Origin: Branchiostoma floridae
Taxonomy: Eukaryota > Chordata > Leptocardii > Amphioxiformes > Branchiostomatidae
DNA length: 64,000 nucleotides
Direction of reading: 5' to 3'
Assembly (NCBI RefSeq): GCF_000003815.2
Contig: NC_049980.1
Location: forward strand, 7,095,699-7,159,698
Shown here: piece by piece, positions 1-10,487 of the stretch
Layout of the letters: each line of letters begins with the position of its first letter
Numbering within the stretch: the stretch's first letter is position 1
Translations under genes and position numbers: made by a program
The notes under the pieces: generated by a model
What the model saw: the letters and a program-made list of their open reading frames with translations, nothing else
Database searches by the model: none
Told to the model about the DNA's origin: nothing

Positions 1-1502
1 ATAAGATCTGTTTCTGTCGTAACCATAAACCAAGAAATGTGAACCTTTTTGACCATCAGAAATACAACGACGATGTTAATGAGTTTTTTATTTATTCATA
101 ATTTTGGACCATGCAAATGTACCTCCCTGTGCTTCAACAGGGAATTCCGCATATAACGCATTCACTCGTTTTTCATTACAAGATGTCAAATATTATAAAC
201 CGATGTTATCACTAATGATAATAAAATCACTACCGGTAAAATATTTTCACATATGTGGTGTTCTCTACAATGACAACAACATCTCTGCCAATCTATTTGC
301 ATTCCACTTAGCCAAAATACGTACACATGCATCAAGAGTTTCTCAAGACCATAGATTGCCCAGGACTTGCTGCAGTACCAACTTCACACACCAGGTGGTC
401 CGGTGGCCCAAAGTTGACCTTGACCTTCATCTTCCCAACACCTACCCACATACTAAATATCTTTACAATCCATTTAGAGGTTCTAGAGTTATAGTGACCA
501 CAAATATCCGGAAACAGAAACAGATGGATGGTAAATGACATGCTAGTAGCCCACAGCTACTAGAGGAATGTTCAGTTCTTAAATGTAATCTAAGCTCTAT
601 CTAGCCTATGGGCAACAGAAACGCATTTCCATGCTCTTGACAGAACCGTGCCTGGACAGAAAACCAATCAAATACTGTTGGAAAGATTGTAACCAAACAA
701 TGCCGCTGCTAGGGGGCCCGTACTTATACAACCTCCAATTTACATTAAAGTGTATACGTCACCAAAAAAAAATGTCCTGCCATGGGCCAAAGACACAAAT
801 AATAAACAGGCACACTGCAGTACCAAGTAAAGTTCTTCAACCGTCAGGAGGCCCACATTTAAAACCTGACCGTCAGGACAGCACCACTAAACCAAGTACC
901 AGATATCATCGCAACCACACGTTACATTCAAGAGATATAGTGCCAGAGACACACCATGCATACACTTGCATCTACGAAAAACTCTACCTCCATATCAAAG
1001 TTAAACAAGATCTGCATTGGACGAGCTTTAAGTCTAAGATTAGCGCAGCTGACAATTAATCCGGAAAAGAAAATTTGCCTTCCCCCAACAAACAGCGACT
1101 CTTTGTTTGGTATATAGAAAACAGGACCATGATTGCTCCTCGACTTGTTAACACATGACAAAGCACTTGACAAACATTCCGTATATGCAAAAAAACGTTG
1201 TAAATCCTGTACTACCTATAGCCTTTTGAGTTTGTCAAAGGCCGAAAAGTCGCGAGTAAAAGTCAACGAGATAACCCCTGTGCCTTAACAGTCACGTGAT
1301 CACACAGACCATTGTATGACGTGTCCTCGACCCAGTGAGCCTACCCGATTACGCCATAGCTCACATGCAAGACATTGCTGACAAGTCCAAAGAAGTTGGT
1401 ATGCGACATAGGTGAACCGTTGACAATGTCTTAGGGCAATAACTGAATCTTCATGAATATGTATTACTTATCAATGGTGACTTGAACATTCTTGCCGGCA
1501 TT
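1..1502. other. Intergenic DNA upstream of the IL-17-like gene; dispersed repeat fragments
   Basis: I see no convincing exon here. The open frames (for example 104-538 and 631-1059, + strand) have no recognisable domain. The segment about 340-535 aligns with about 410-600 of the 60 kb region (60410-60600): both carry the order CTGCAGTACCA, a GGCCCAAA block, CCTACCCACA, ACAATCCATT and a TTCT(A/C)GAG-like tail, so it is a diverged dispersed repeat. A weaker relative lies at about 815-960. The last few hundred bases before the start at 1503 should hold the 5' UTR and promoter, but I see no clear TATA box. Confidence 0.5.
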
Positions 1503-4060
1503 ATGAAGGTGGCGAAGGTGAGTATACTATAGTAGTGGCAGGTCTTGAAACGACCACGGCCCCAATTTTTTTTTTTAAATCATGATTCTAGCTTGCATTA
1601 GATCTAAATATGAATGTAGTTTGGTACACATGCATGGTAGCATGGTAAAACATGCTGATATCGAGAGTCTGCGAAAATTCTTGGTCTTGATTTTCCTCTC
1701 TAGAAAAATCGAAGTGATATCTTTTTTCTAAAACCATACAGAAGTTTTGATGAACATTTGTCAGTTGGGTATTCAAACAAATAAGTACTCATGCGAAAGA
1801 AGCAACTACAAATGTAAATTAGAATTTCTGATATTGTTCTTGATGATTTGGAAACATTAGAAACTTATAAAAGACTTTGTGGATACCATGATAAAGAATA
1901 CTCGCATCTGTAACGTTACATGTAACGTTGTTACTATGGCAGATCTCTGTTTACTTATTCCTTTGACATTTACAGGTGTTGGGGTCGTTGGCACTTGTTC
2001 TTGTGACCGTATGGGCGGTGCTGTACATGAGTACAGATCCAGGAAGTTTGCGAAGTTTCTCGGAAACACCAAACAGGGAGAACAGGGGGGATTTTTCTGA
2101 CAAATTGGACAACGGACCGTCGCTTTATATCAAAAGAGTGAACGCTAAAACGGGGTCATGGAAAAATATGGCAGTCACTGGTCACAATCTTCTTCAAAGC
2201 ACTCACGAAGGTGCCAAATTGAATAAAGCTACTAACGGGTTCTCTGTAACGTTGGGAACGAAGAAACCAGAGAAGCCAGATAAAAGCAGAAATCTCTCCC
2301 CTGAAAACGAACAGGACACAAGTACAGGTCCTATCAAATCTTCTATAACTGTAAAGGTGATCAATATGGCCGCCATTTCTACAACCGCCCCTCCCCCTGA
2401 TGGAGAAACACACACAAAAGATTTCGAACAAACTCTGGGACAGAAAATGGTGGAACTCCCAAGTTATGACGAACACACAAGTGACCAACAGGTTTCTATA
2501 AAGGAAGAACAAGGGCTAATTTCTCCAACTAACATGATACAGAGATCCGATTACAAAATCGGACTGGGAGGGGAGTTACCCACTAGAAACCCTTTTCTCA
2601 TGCGGAAAATAAACCTCCAACAACCTTTCAACAGAAATAGCTCACGGAACTTGAACCTCGCAAATTATCCTCTCGTGACAAGGAAGACTTTGAAAAGTAA
2701 TGCTCTAACTGTTATGAACGAAACAAGTAGAAGGGATAACAAACACAGCACAGAAATGTCCCCACGCAATGACAATGTTGTGAAACTGGACATAAACAGA
2801 ACTGCAAGAGGAAGATTTGGCGCCCAGACTAAGGAAAAGGCGAAGACAGCACACCCTGTCCGTCACTCCTATAGTTCTGATGATTCGACTGAGATGACAG
2901 TCACCACTGGTGACACAGCCGTGTTAGATCAAGTTGAAGGGTTTATCGACACTTGGGAGGGGGCAGAAAGAAATGTTAGCCGTGATGTTTCTCGAGCCAT
3001 CAGGCGAGGGCATAGACCGCCAAGAAGGGGACGAAAGCGAAATGGCGCTCACCCGCTAGGCTTTCATCTAGAAACGGAACAGTCAAACATGAATGAGAAC
3101 GAATTTACAACTGACAAGACAACCCTTTCTAAGAAAACGAAGGAAGACAGCGAGAGAGACAAAGAAAGGATGAAGAGGAGGAAGTTAAAGAAAAGAAACC
3201 GACGATGTCGCCGCCGTAGAAAGAAGATTGGCTCCTTAAAGAGAACCGCCAGACAGGGTCCAAAATCAAAACGACGCAAATCTGCTTCTTTTGAGAACGA
3301 CCCCAAACAGAAGCAACGCAAAGACACAAACAACACCAACCCCTATAGCATTGGCCATTTCAAAGAACAGGAACATAGAGACGACGGTAAAATTTCTAAC
3401 TTCAGAAATGTCAATGTAACATCTCAACATGGTCTTGGCACCAACAGCTCTATGGTAGAACCACTTCAAACTATAAACTCAACCAGAAGACATTCCAGTC
3501 GTTTGACAGCAAGAAAGAGAAGAAGACATTATTTCCGTAAAAGAAAGAAGTGCAGACGCAATGACAGAAAGAAAGGCCAAATGAGACATGAAAAACCACA
3601 CATAACAGAAACATTTAGAGAAGATAAGGTTGAAGTAACACCTGTAACCTCATCACACAACAAATCTTTCAGCCGTAAACATGGCGTTTTTGGAAATGTC
3701 TCCAATAACCCTAAAGAGGATGTGTTGCAAAAATCACCACGTGAGACTTGTCCCGAAAATCGCACCACAGATTCTCCTAACTTACCGTTGAACGAGAGAT
3801 CTGTCTGCCCGTGGTCCTACTACATAGACCACGATCCCAACCGAGTCCCTCACGACATTGCCCGGGCAAAGTGCCGATGCACCGCCTGTCTAGACCCGGT
3901 AACCAAGAAACAGAACTACAACTACGCCTGTGTTCCAGTGACGATACAGAAACTGGTGTACCGGAGGAAAAAGAAGAAGTCGGGTGGATACAGGTACCGT
4001 GAGGAGTGGCAGGGTGTGACTGTCGGCTGTACGTGTGTTCAACCGCGATATTCTCCCTAG
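1503..4060 (+). CDS. IL-17-family cytokine with very long basic pro-region (2 exons)
   Basis: Exons 1503-1517 and 1976-4060 are joined in phase 0 (donor GTGAGT, acceptor TTTACAG) and predict 699 residues. Exon 1 encodes MKVAK; exon 2 continues with VLGSLALVLVTVWAVLY, giving a typical secretory signal peptide that neither exon has alone. Residues about 30-595 are polar and apparently disordered, with several N-glycosylation sequons and two dense Arg/Lys clusters (about residues 390-435 and 510-540) offering many proprotein-convertase-like sites. Residues about 597-699 are the IL-17 cystine-knot domain: C-P-W, D-x-D-P-N-R-x-P, A-K-C-x-C-x-x-C, a C-V-P-V strand and a terminal V-G-C-x-C. Cysteines fall near 597, 616, 638, 640, 643, 657, 690 and 692. 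IL-17 proteins are secreted dimeric ligands of IL17R/SEFIR receptors. Vertebrate members are usually about 150-200 residues, so the pro-region is abnormal. The family call is strong; the subtype is not assigned. Confidence 0.88.
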
Positions 4061-4404
4061 TCATGTTCTAGTGTTCTGTAGAATGATGTACAGTAGAGAG
4101 GCGATAGTTTTGGAGATATGTAACGTTACAGCCTTGTGAAAATACATGGAAATGAGCAAAAAATGAAATGAACAAGTTATGAATTGCTCTTAGCCAAATA
4201 AAGTAAACAAAGTTATGATAGCATATATCTATCACTCTGATAATGAAGAGAGTCTATAATTTGATTTCCCTTTAGCCTAGAATGTTTCCATGCGGTTAAA
4301 AGTAATTTAGACATATTTCATTATTTGCTTGGTGTTTGTGAGTACTATCGGCCGTTGTAATGTATCACACAATTCAGCTTCAGTAAAGGCTGTGATAGAA
4401 TAAA
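4061..4404 (+). terminator. 3' UTR with AATAAA polyadenylation signals of the IL-17-like gene
   Basis: The TAG stop at 4058-4060 is followed by AT-rich sequence with canonical AATAAA at 4197-4202 and again at 4399-4404. Either could direct 3' end formation; which one is used cannot be read from the sequence. The element GTAACGTTAC occurs at 4120-4129 within this region. Confidence 0.5.
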
Positions 4405-5140
4405 TCATTCTTCCCTGTACAAGTAACTACGTCTGCACAGATGGCCACGTTTTGGTGGTCCATTACATATTTTTTTCCAATTGCCACAAACTGTACGAAT
4501 CCCGTCTTTATTTACATTTACATTTACATTAATGGACCAAAGTTTACCAGTCCCGTAGAATGTATGTATGAATCAATAGAAAGGATTGTCGTGGTGTTCA
4601 GTATTTTTGAAATTAATAGTTTTGATATGGTTCACACATTAGTACGGTTGCTATTGATATTGTACAAAAATGTGTGTTATATAAGTTTTAACGTATTGAT
4701 ATATATTTCACGTGTGTTGTCTACTTGTACTGTACAGTATAACTACAACTACAGTTGAGGTACTTAGGGGTGAAACAATGTTCAACAGGGTAATCACAGT
4801 TTTTAAAAATCGTCAAATTGTGTGCTTGTCAACTTTTCTTTATTTTGTAACACTATAAGTTAAAGGGCTAAACTTGAGATTGAAAAACCTACTTTACTAA
4901 GCTAACCCAGAAGTCAAGTCCCACTTGTTTTACATACGTCTGTCATAGTTCAGAGCACACCCTCTGATTGGAGCGTTGCTTTTAAATTTAAAGTTAAGAT
5001 CCCCTTGAAGACCATTGATCTATCAAATTCACTTATTAGTAGAAGAGAAGATGCAGTGACCATATCAAAGGTAAAAGAAAACGAAAAGGACAACAAATAT
5101 AGCAATCTAGAAAATCACCACACAAAAAGTGTCGATATCA

Positions 5141-5194
5141 AATTGGTAATTCCTATGTCTGTATTTATACATTCAGACATAGGAATTACCAATT
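5141..5194. repeat. Perfect 21-bp inverted repeat (hairpin)
   Basis: The left arm 5141-5161 begins AATTGGTAATTCC and the right arm 5174-5194 is its exact reverse complement. They are separated by a 12-base AT loop. Outside the arms the pairing quickly decays. It could be a young foldback element or a small replication-born palindrome. Confidence 0.85.
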
Positions 5195-6839
5195 ATTGCG
5201 ATGTTTTACAAAATCATCAATTGTCAAATGTCAAAATCATCAAATGTCAAATGTCAATTCCAGGTGACTCCTTTCATACAACCAAAGACTCCATGTGACT
5301 CTAATTTTGTGTTGGTGTCTGTAGTACATGTTTTTTGTCTTGATAAAACTTCATTGGTAGAACATTTTAACTCATTGATTATAGATACATGCATCATTTT
5401 GATCAGCTAGTCTTCGACTCTCAATCCAATCCTTTATGTACCTATATCAACTACTGCCACTACAAAACAAACTTTTTTTTTTCAATTTCCATTTGCATGG
5501 CTGTACCAATGGCTATTGAGGCACTACAATCTTCACCAAACCCTGTCAATTTTAATGTTAACTGATTAACGCTTAACAACATTGCTGGATGTTCGGTGCT
5601 AGTTTTACTTCAAGTTGGTACTATCCAGCCTAAATTCTAGGAAATGAACCCCAGTGTGTACTGAGCAGCCGACTAATCGTTGTACTCTAAGAGTGAAGGA
5701 ATAGTTGATGGGACCTTTCTCAGAATGGACACTCTGAAAAGGAAAAAGGCTTTTGAATCTATGCACTTGTTGCATTTCATTGTTGTCAAAAGCCAAAATT
5801 ATTGCCTAAAAAGGCCACTCAGGCTCAAGGAACTCGTGGACAGGTGGTCACTACGGATAGGATTCCTAATGCCCGGTTCAAATGGAAAAGATTATTATTT
5901 AATTTAAGGTACCACTTAAAAGTGATCACATTGGCTAGGTTTCCCCCCGTTATGCAGAGGTGGTCAATTGCACAGGTTTGTTTTCACAACAATGTTTTAG
6001 TTCTCCTAGTTGGTAGAAAATTTCAAAGAGTAACATATAAAGTACATAGCAACTCGTGTACGCTTTTCCTCAACGAGGAGAGCAATCCAAATTTATAGTT
6101 TTAATAGGATCCTAATATTGACAAAACCTTGTATTGAGCAAGTATTCATTTCAAATTGCCAGCGACAACTTGCTATTTGCATTTATTCTTGTGACGAATA
6201 GAAAATACCACAGGTATTACACATGTAGCTAGGGATTGTCATGGGCACCAAAACCCTGAATTTATTGACAATTCTTTAAAAAATGATACATTACAAGTTT
6301 GTTTGACATAGGCGTTGGTCGGAAGTTGTTTTTTTTTAATGGTCTGGAGTCCGTGACGCCACTTCCGGTAAATTAAGTAAGGATGATGGGAAAATGGGAG
6401 GCAGGTATTAAAGAAAAGAAATTGAAAAAAGTGGTATCAGTTGTAAGTGTAATTGCACCTTTTTTCACAAAATAAAGCTGCACTTGGTTTCTGGGAAGTA
6501 TGAGATGATATGATATAGATTTCTTCGCTACCTGTTGTAATGATTAATCAAGGCTGCATTGTGGGTAAATTCCATTCTTGCAAGTCCCCAGACGCGTCAG
6601 ACGGTAGCGGGACTTTTGGTTAATTGAGGGAGAGCATGCTTTTTCGAAAGAGAACGCTTTTAAGAGTACGTGTTGTTTTTATGAGCATTGTATGGAAGAA
6701 AGGGGCCATTTTTTCATCGGCTTACCACTTCAGGACTCGCGCATGCCTCACAGATACTTTTCAAATATGAAAAAAAAACTTTTAAAGTTTATCATCTACA
6801 ACGTTATGCATGAGTATCCTTAGCGTTAGCGTGAATTGT

Positions 6840-8026
6840 CTAACTTGTTCAAGTAACAACGCAAACCAGCATATATTGGGTGTTGTAAGAGAAGTTTAGA
6901 AACCATAGTCTTTGACTGCATATCATTAAACATGGCGGAAAACTAACCAGGAAACATCCATCGAAATTACTGGCCACAGTCTTGCATAATGCAAGCTATT
7001 AAAGGACCGGCACTCCCCCTGACGTGTAAATGGACTATTCCATTGAGATGACAGGTAAGTCAAATTGAAAGAAAAGAAATAGAAGCTTACCTTAGAATGA
7101 CGTTTCCCCCCACACGAATGATAATCCAGTGTTGCGTATATCCAGAAAGCATTTTTTTTTGGTAATCCAGTAATTATAAAGGCCGTTGCCATTATGATAC
7201 TCTCGATCTCAAGTCACACGGCTATACAACCTTATAGTGCGGCGAAGTATGTCTATTAAAGAATGTCCGAGCAATCAACTTCCAGGATCATATACACATG
7301 TTGATGAGATTAAACCGTTACGGTATCTAGTAGTACCCATCTTTAAGGTGAAAAATCATTTTTGTCGAGTCCCATATGAAGCAGCACAGCGGTAGTACTT
7401 CATCCCGCGCAGGGCGCGACGCACGGTTAACACACTGGGCCATGGCCAGCAAGCACGCTCAGAGTCAAGGAGCCCTTTCCATGGGAGAGAGGTGTTTCTT
7501 ATGCAGCCCACAAACTTTGAAAAGTCCCCTGCAACTTCCAATGGCATGTAAACGTGCTTCGCATATATCCCTCATGCCAATAATCTATTTGTAGAGTCGC
7601 CCGTGTGAGCAAGGACTATTTCCTCCTCGAAGCTTGAGTTTGTAGTTATTGAACTGTACTGTGTACGTAATTATATTTGGGTGTGTCCAAAACGTTCGGC
7701 AGCTCAGATTACGTCACTTACAAATTATCCAGGCCCATTTCTCAGAAGAGAACGAGAGTAAAATTCCCCGCCGAGGTCGACTTTGCCGCGAAAGAAATTG
7801 AGCTGCAGTTCACTTCACTATCGCAAGGAGCCGCCGCTGTCGTATTTAGGTCAAAAGGGCACACTTCCTTACAGGTGGATACGCAGACACCTGTTATCGT
7901 GCTAATTTTCTAACCTATTCAAGTAACAACGTAAGCCGGCAGATAAGAGGACTTGTGAGGGAAGTTTAGGAACCAAACTCTGACTGCATATCATTAAACA
8001 TGGCGGAAAACTAACCAGGAAACATC
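6840..8026. repeat. Diverged direct repeat pair about 1.07 kb apart
   Basis: About 6840-6960 and 7908-8026 share the order TTCAAGTAACAACG, GAAGTTTAG, GACTGCATATCATTAAAC and a run ending GGAAAACTAACCAGGAAACATC. The last about 45 bases are nearly identical and the rest is roughly 80% similar by eye. The copies bracket about 950 bp of unrelated sequence. They lack TG..CA ends, so an LTR pair is unlikely; local duplication or two insertions of one repeat are simpler. Confidence 0.7.
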
Positions 8027-8458
8027 GCAAGAATAAATATGACGTATGAGAGTGGCGATGTTGACATGTGCACGTCACGGGTTGTGCACAGCTTTCAATA
8101 TCAGCACTTTGGCCGGGTAAAATCTTTTTCCCCCTTCTAACGTCTTTCTCGGAAAGGGCAGGCGAGGTCTCCCGATTTCTTAGAAGTTTTTAGAACACTA
8201 AATACAAATGCATAAAATACTTCCTGCAAGGATACTTAACACTACTGGTAATTAATATTCATGCTTCCTGAAGGCTAAGGGTCCTACCATAATATCACGG
8301 GGGTGGGGTGGACTTTTAATATAGTGCAATTCTACTTTGCTACAGACCTGGCACTTCTATGTTATGCAGCATTCATTCCTATGCACACAAAAACAATACA
8401 AGCTTGTCTTTCTTTGTCACTATTTACTGAGTCATAGAATGTAACATGTAAATAACGC

Positions 8459-8677
8459 TAGTTCACCTTTATTCGTGGGGTAACCTATAACCATTGTACC
8501 TAAAAACAGGATATTTAGGGATATCAATTTGAAAGATTGATGGACGGTAATTCAAAATTGCATTATTTTTCAATACAATGAAGTTTGAGACCACTGCCCG
8601 TCGACTCAACATCCCGAAATACCCTGGTGTTATAAAATACAACGGATAAAGGTTACCCTACGAACAAAGGCGAACTA
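8459..8677. mobile_element. MITE with about 40-bp terminal inverted repeats and TA target site
   Basis: The left end TAGTTCACCTTTATTCG is mirrored at the right end by the complement of TAGTTCGCCTTTGTTCG. The similarity runs through GGGTAACC to TTGTA, about 40 bases with a few mismatches. TA at both outer ends suggests a TA target duplication as made by Tc1/mariner-type transposases. The 219-bp interior has no coding frame, so it is non-autonomous. Confidence 0.8.
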
Positions 8678-8680
8678 ATG

Positions 8681-8816
8681 TTAAGCCTGTTCATAGTTCG
8701 AACTATGCATGTGCAATGTGATGCATTATGATATGGCAATATAACGTTACAATGAAAGGTCAGGACCTTCACCTCTGACCTCACACATGCACAATTGAAA
8801 CCATGAACAGGCTTAT
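8681..8816. mobile_element. Foldback element or MITE with TTAAGCCTGTTCAT termini
   Basis: TTAAGCCTGTTCAT at the left is matched by the complement of ATGAACAGGCTTA on the right, and the similarity extends inward to a shared TGCATGTG block. The element starts only four bases after the previous MITE. The exact target duplication is unclear. GTAACGTTAT lies in its middle at 8741-8750 on one strand. Confidence 0.65.
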
Positions 8817-9127
8817 TATTGGTCCCTCACAAGTCTTGCTACTACCACTAGTACCAGGGTAGTGCTACATTTGTACTTCTCATAGTTATAGATATATCCA
8901 TGGTCTTCCATCATGGAAAAATCAGATCTCTAGGAAAACAGATGATACAATATTACTTAAAATTCTTCCTTTCTGTGTACAGAAACAGTGCCCACCTCCA
9001 TCTCCATAGCCCTTGGGCCACACAGGCCACCACAGTAAGGGGCAAGTCCATTGATTGTGGGTTGTGATCAACTCTAATACTCATCCCTCATGAGTGCTCA
9101 GCTTTCAGCTGAGAAAACAGTCTGCAC

Positions 9128-9524
9128 AAGGGTGGGCACCGGTACGGTGTATGTCCGGACCTGGGCCAGACCTAGCCTGGGAACCATACCATCGAGGCGC
9201 TCGGCGGTGTAGGGGTGACCGCCCGTACAGTTAATTGGTACAGGCCGGGGGAGTTCTTACGGGGTTAGATTAATTTAGTCGTGCCCCGACGGGCGGGGTA
9301 AACTCCAAAGGCCGGGGTAAACTCCAAAGGCCGGCTACAAGCTCTATCGGCGAAATCTCAAAGGGCAGCTTATCAGACAGGCTGACAGAAGCAGGTCGGT
9401 GCCGGGTAAAGCTCCCCAAAGCCGACCGCGGAGAATGGTACCCAGGCTAGGCCGGACCTGGACCTGATCCTTTGGACCTGAACCAAACCTGGACCTGAAT
9501 TTTCTGTACCGGTACCCAACCCTA
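9128..9524. mobile_element. hAT-type non-autonomous element with 8-bp target-site duplication
   Basis: The ends AAGGGTGGGCACCGGTAC and the complement TAGGGTTGGGTACCGGTAC form terminal inverted repeats. They are flanked by GTCTGCAC (9120-9127) and GTTTGCAC (9525-9532), an 8-bp duplication with one mismatch, which is the hAT signature. The 397-bp interior is GC-rich and non-coding. A related terminus (GATGCGTACCGGTACGC) occurs at about 33425. Confidence 0.85.
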
Positions 9525-9540
9525 GTTTGCACCATTTTTC

Positions 9541-9625
9541 AAGTCTTTGGTAAAATAATGAAACAGCCAGGGTTTGAATCCGCAACTTTCCAAATGCGGA
9601 TCACTCTACCCCCTTGGCCATTGCA
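9541..9625 (-). repeat. tRNA-derived SINE head (promoter boxes), - strand
   Basis: On the - strand, ATGGCCAAGGGGGTAGAG resembles a pol III A box and GCGGATTCAAACC a B box at tRNA-like spacing. The cloverleaf is incomplete, so I read this as the 5' head of a SINE, not a tRNA gene. It follows the hAT element directly. Confidence 0.55.
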
Positions 9626-10487
9626 CCGGAAACGATACAATATGAATGTGAAATATAAGTACAATAAATCAAATTCAAATGATCTATAATTGTCAAGAAC
9701 ATAAACCTGACATTCTACATTGCAATACTTAATTTCTGCATGCATGAGATATTGCACAGAGTCATATATAGTTTTGGCCTCTAAAACTGACATTCAATTA
9801 TCACCAATATATACTGTACAGTACAAACATTGTAGTGACCACAATCTCTCGTAGAGTGATAAACCTGGTCAAGGTATTCAAATATAAAATTTCTCTGAGT
9901 TTATGATGTATGTCAAGTACACTTGTTGCCAGCCATTACCCAAGCTACAAAAATACACAGTATGTATGTTTACATTTTGTGGATAACTTGCATTGCTACA
10001 AATACAAATTGTACAGTAAATGTTGAAATTTTTACAGTGGTTTAATGTTCACGGCTATCATAGTAACCTCTTCTCTCCAAACTCTCACTGCCTAAAATGC
10101 TTGTTCTGTCTTCTGCCTGCCCTCCCCCTTGTTACAACCACAAACTAAAAACCACAGCAAACACTTAATTGTCTCCCTACAGAGAAATAAAATCAAAGAC
10201 AATAAAATCAAACTCAAAGGCGTTTACAGTATTTCACCTTACTCTGACCATATCATGTAAAATATTCAAATAAGTTAATAGAAATGTACACTATATTTGA
10301 TTGTCAAAGATGCTCTATAGTCCATTCTTACGTTGACCTTTGTGAGCAGAAATGTTACAGTAGCTTTGAATCGAACAACAATAACAACATTATTACAGGC
10401 ATCCTAAATCCAGTATTGTGCCACCTTAAGGAATAAGTCCTATGACAATACACAGTCATGTACACCGGCAGCACCAGTGGTGGAATG
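9626..10487 (-). other. Probable P-Rex 3' UTR and downstream sequence
   Basis: AT-rich sequence immediately 3' of the P-Rex stop codon (10488-10490, - strand). No other exon-like frame is seen. A possible - strand ATTAAA polyadenylation signal reads from 10046 to 10041. No - strand AATAAA is evident close to the stop. Confidence 0.4.

Larger units (their letters stand above)
4405..8458. other. Intergenic AT-rich DNA between the convergent IL-17-like and P-Rex genes
   Basis: No exon-like segment with domain content was found on either strand. It contains the perfect hairpin at 5141-5194 and a pair of diverged direct repeats (about 6840-6960 and 7908-8026). A GC-richer stretch near 7370-7560 has a short open frame on each strand, but neither shows a recognisable motif or splice context. 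Confidence 0.5.

Noticed and set aside
104-1059. Two open frames of about 140 codons (104-538, 631-1059, +) as genes
   Set aside because: No domain, no splice partners, low-complexity content, and overlap with a dispersed repeat.
6840-8026. LTR retrotransposon
   Set aside because: The two direct copies lack TG..CA ends, primer-binding site, polypurine tract and any gag/pol frame between them.
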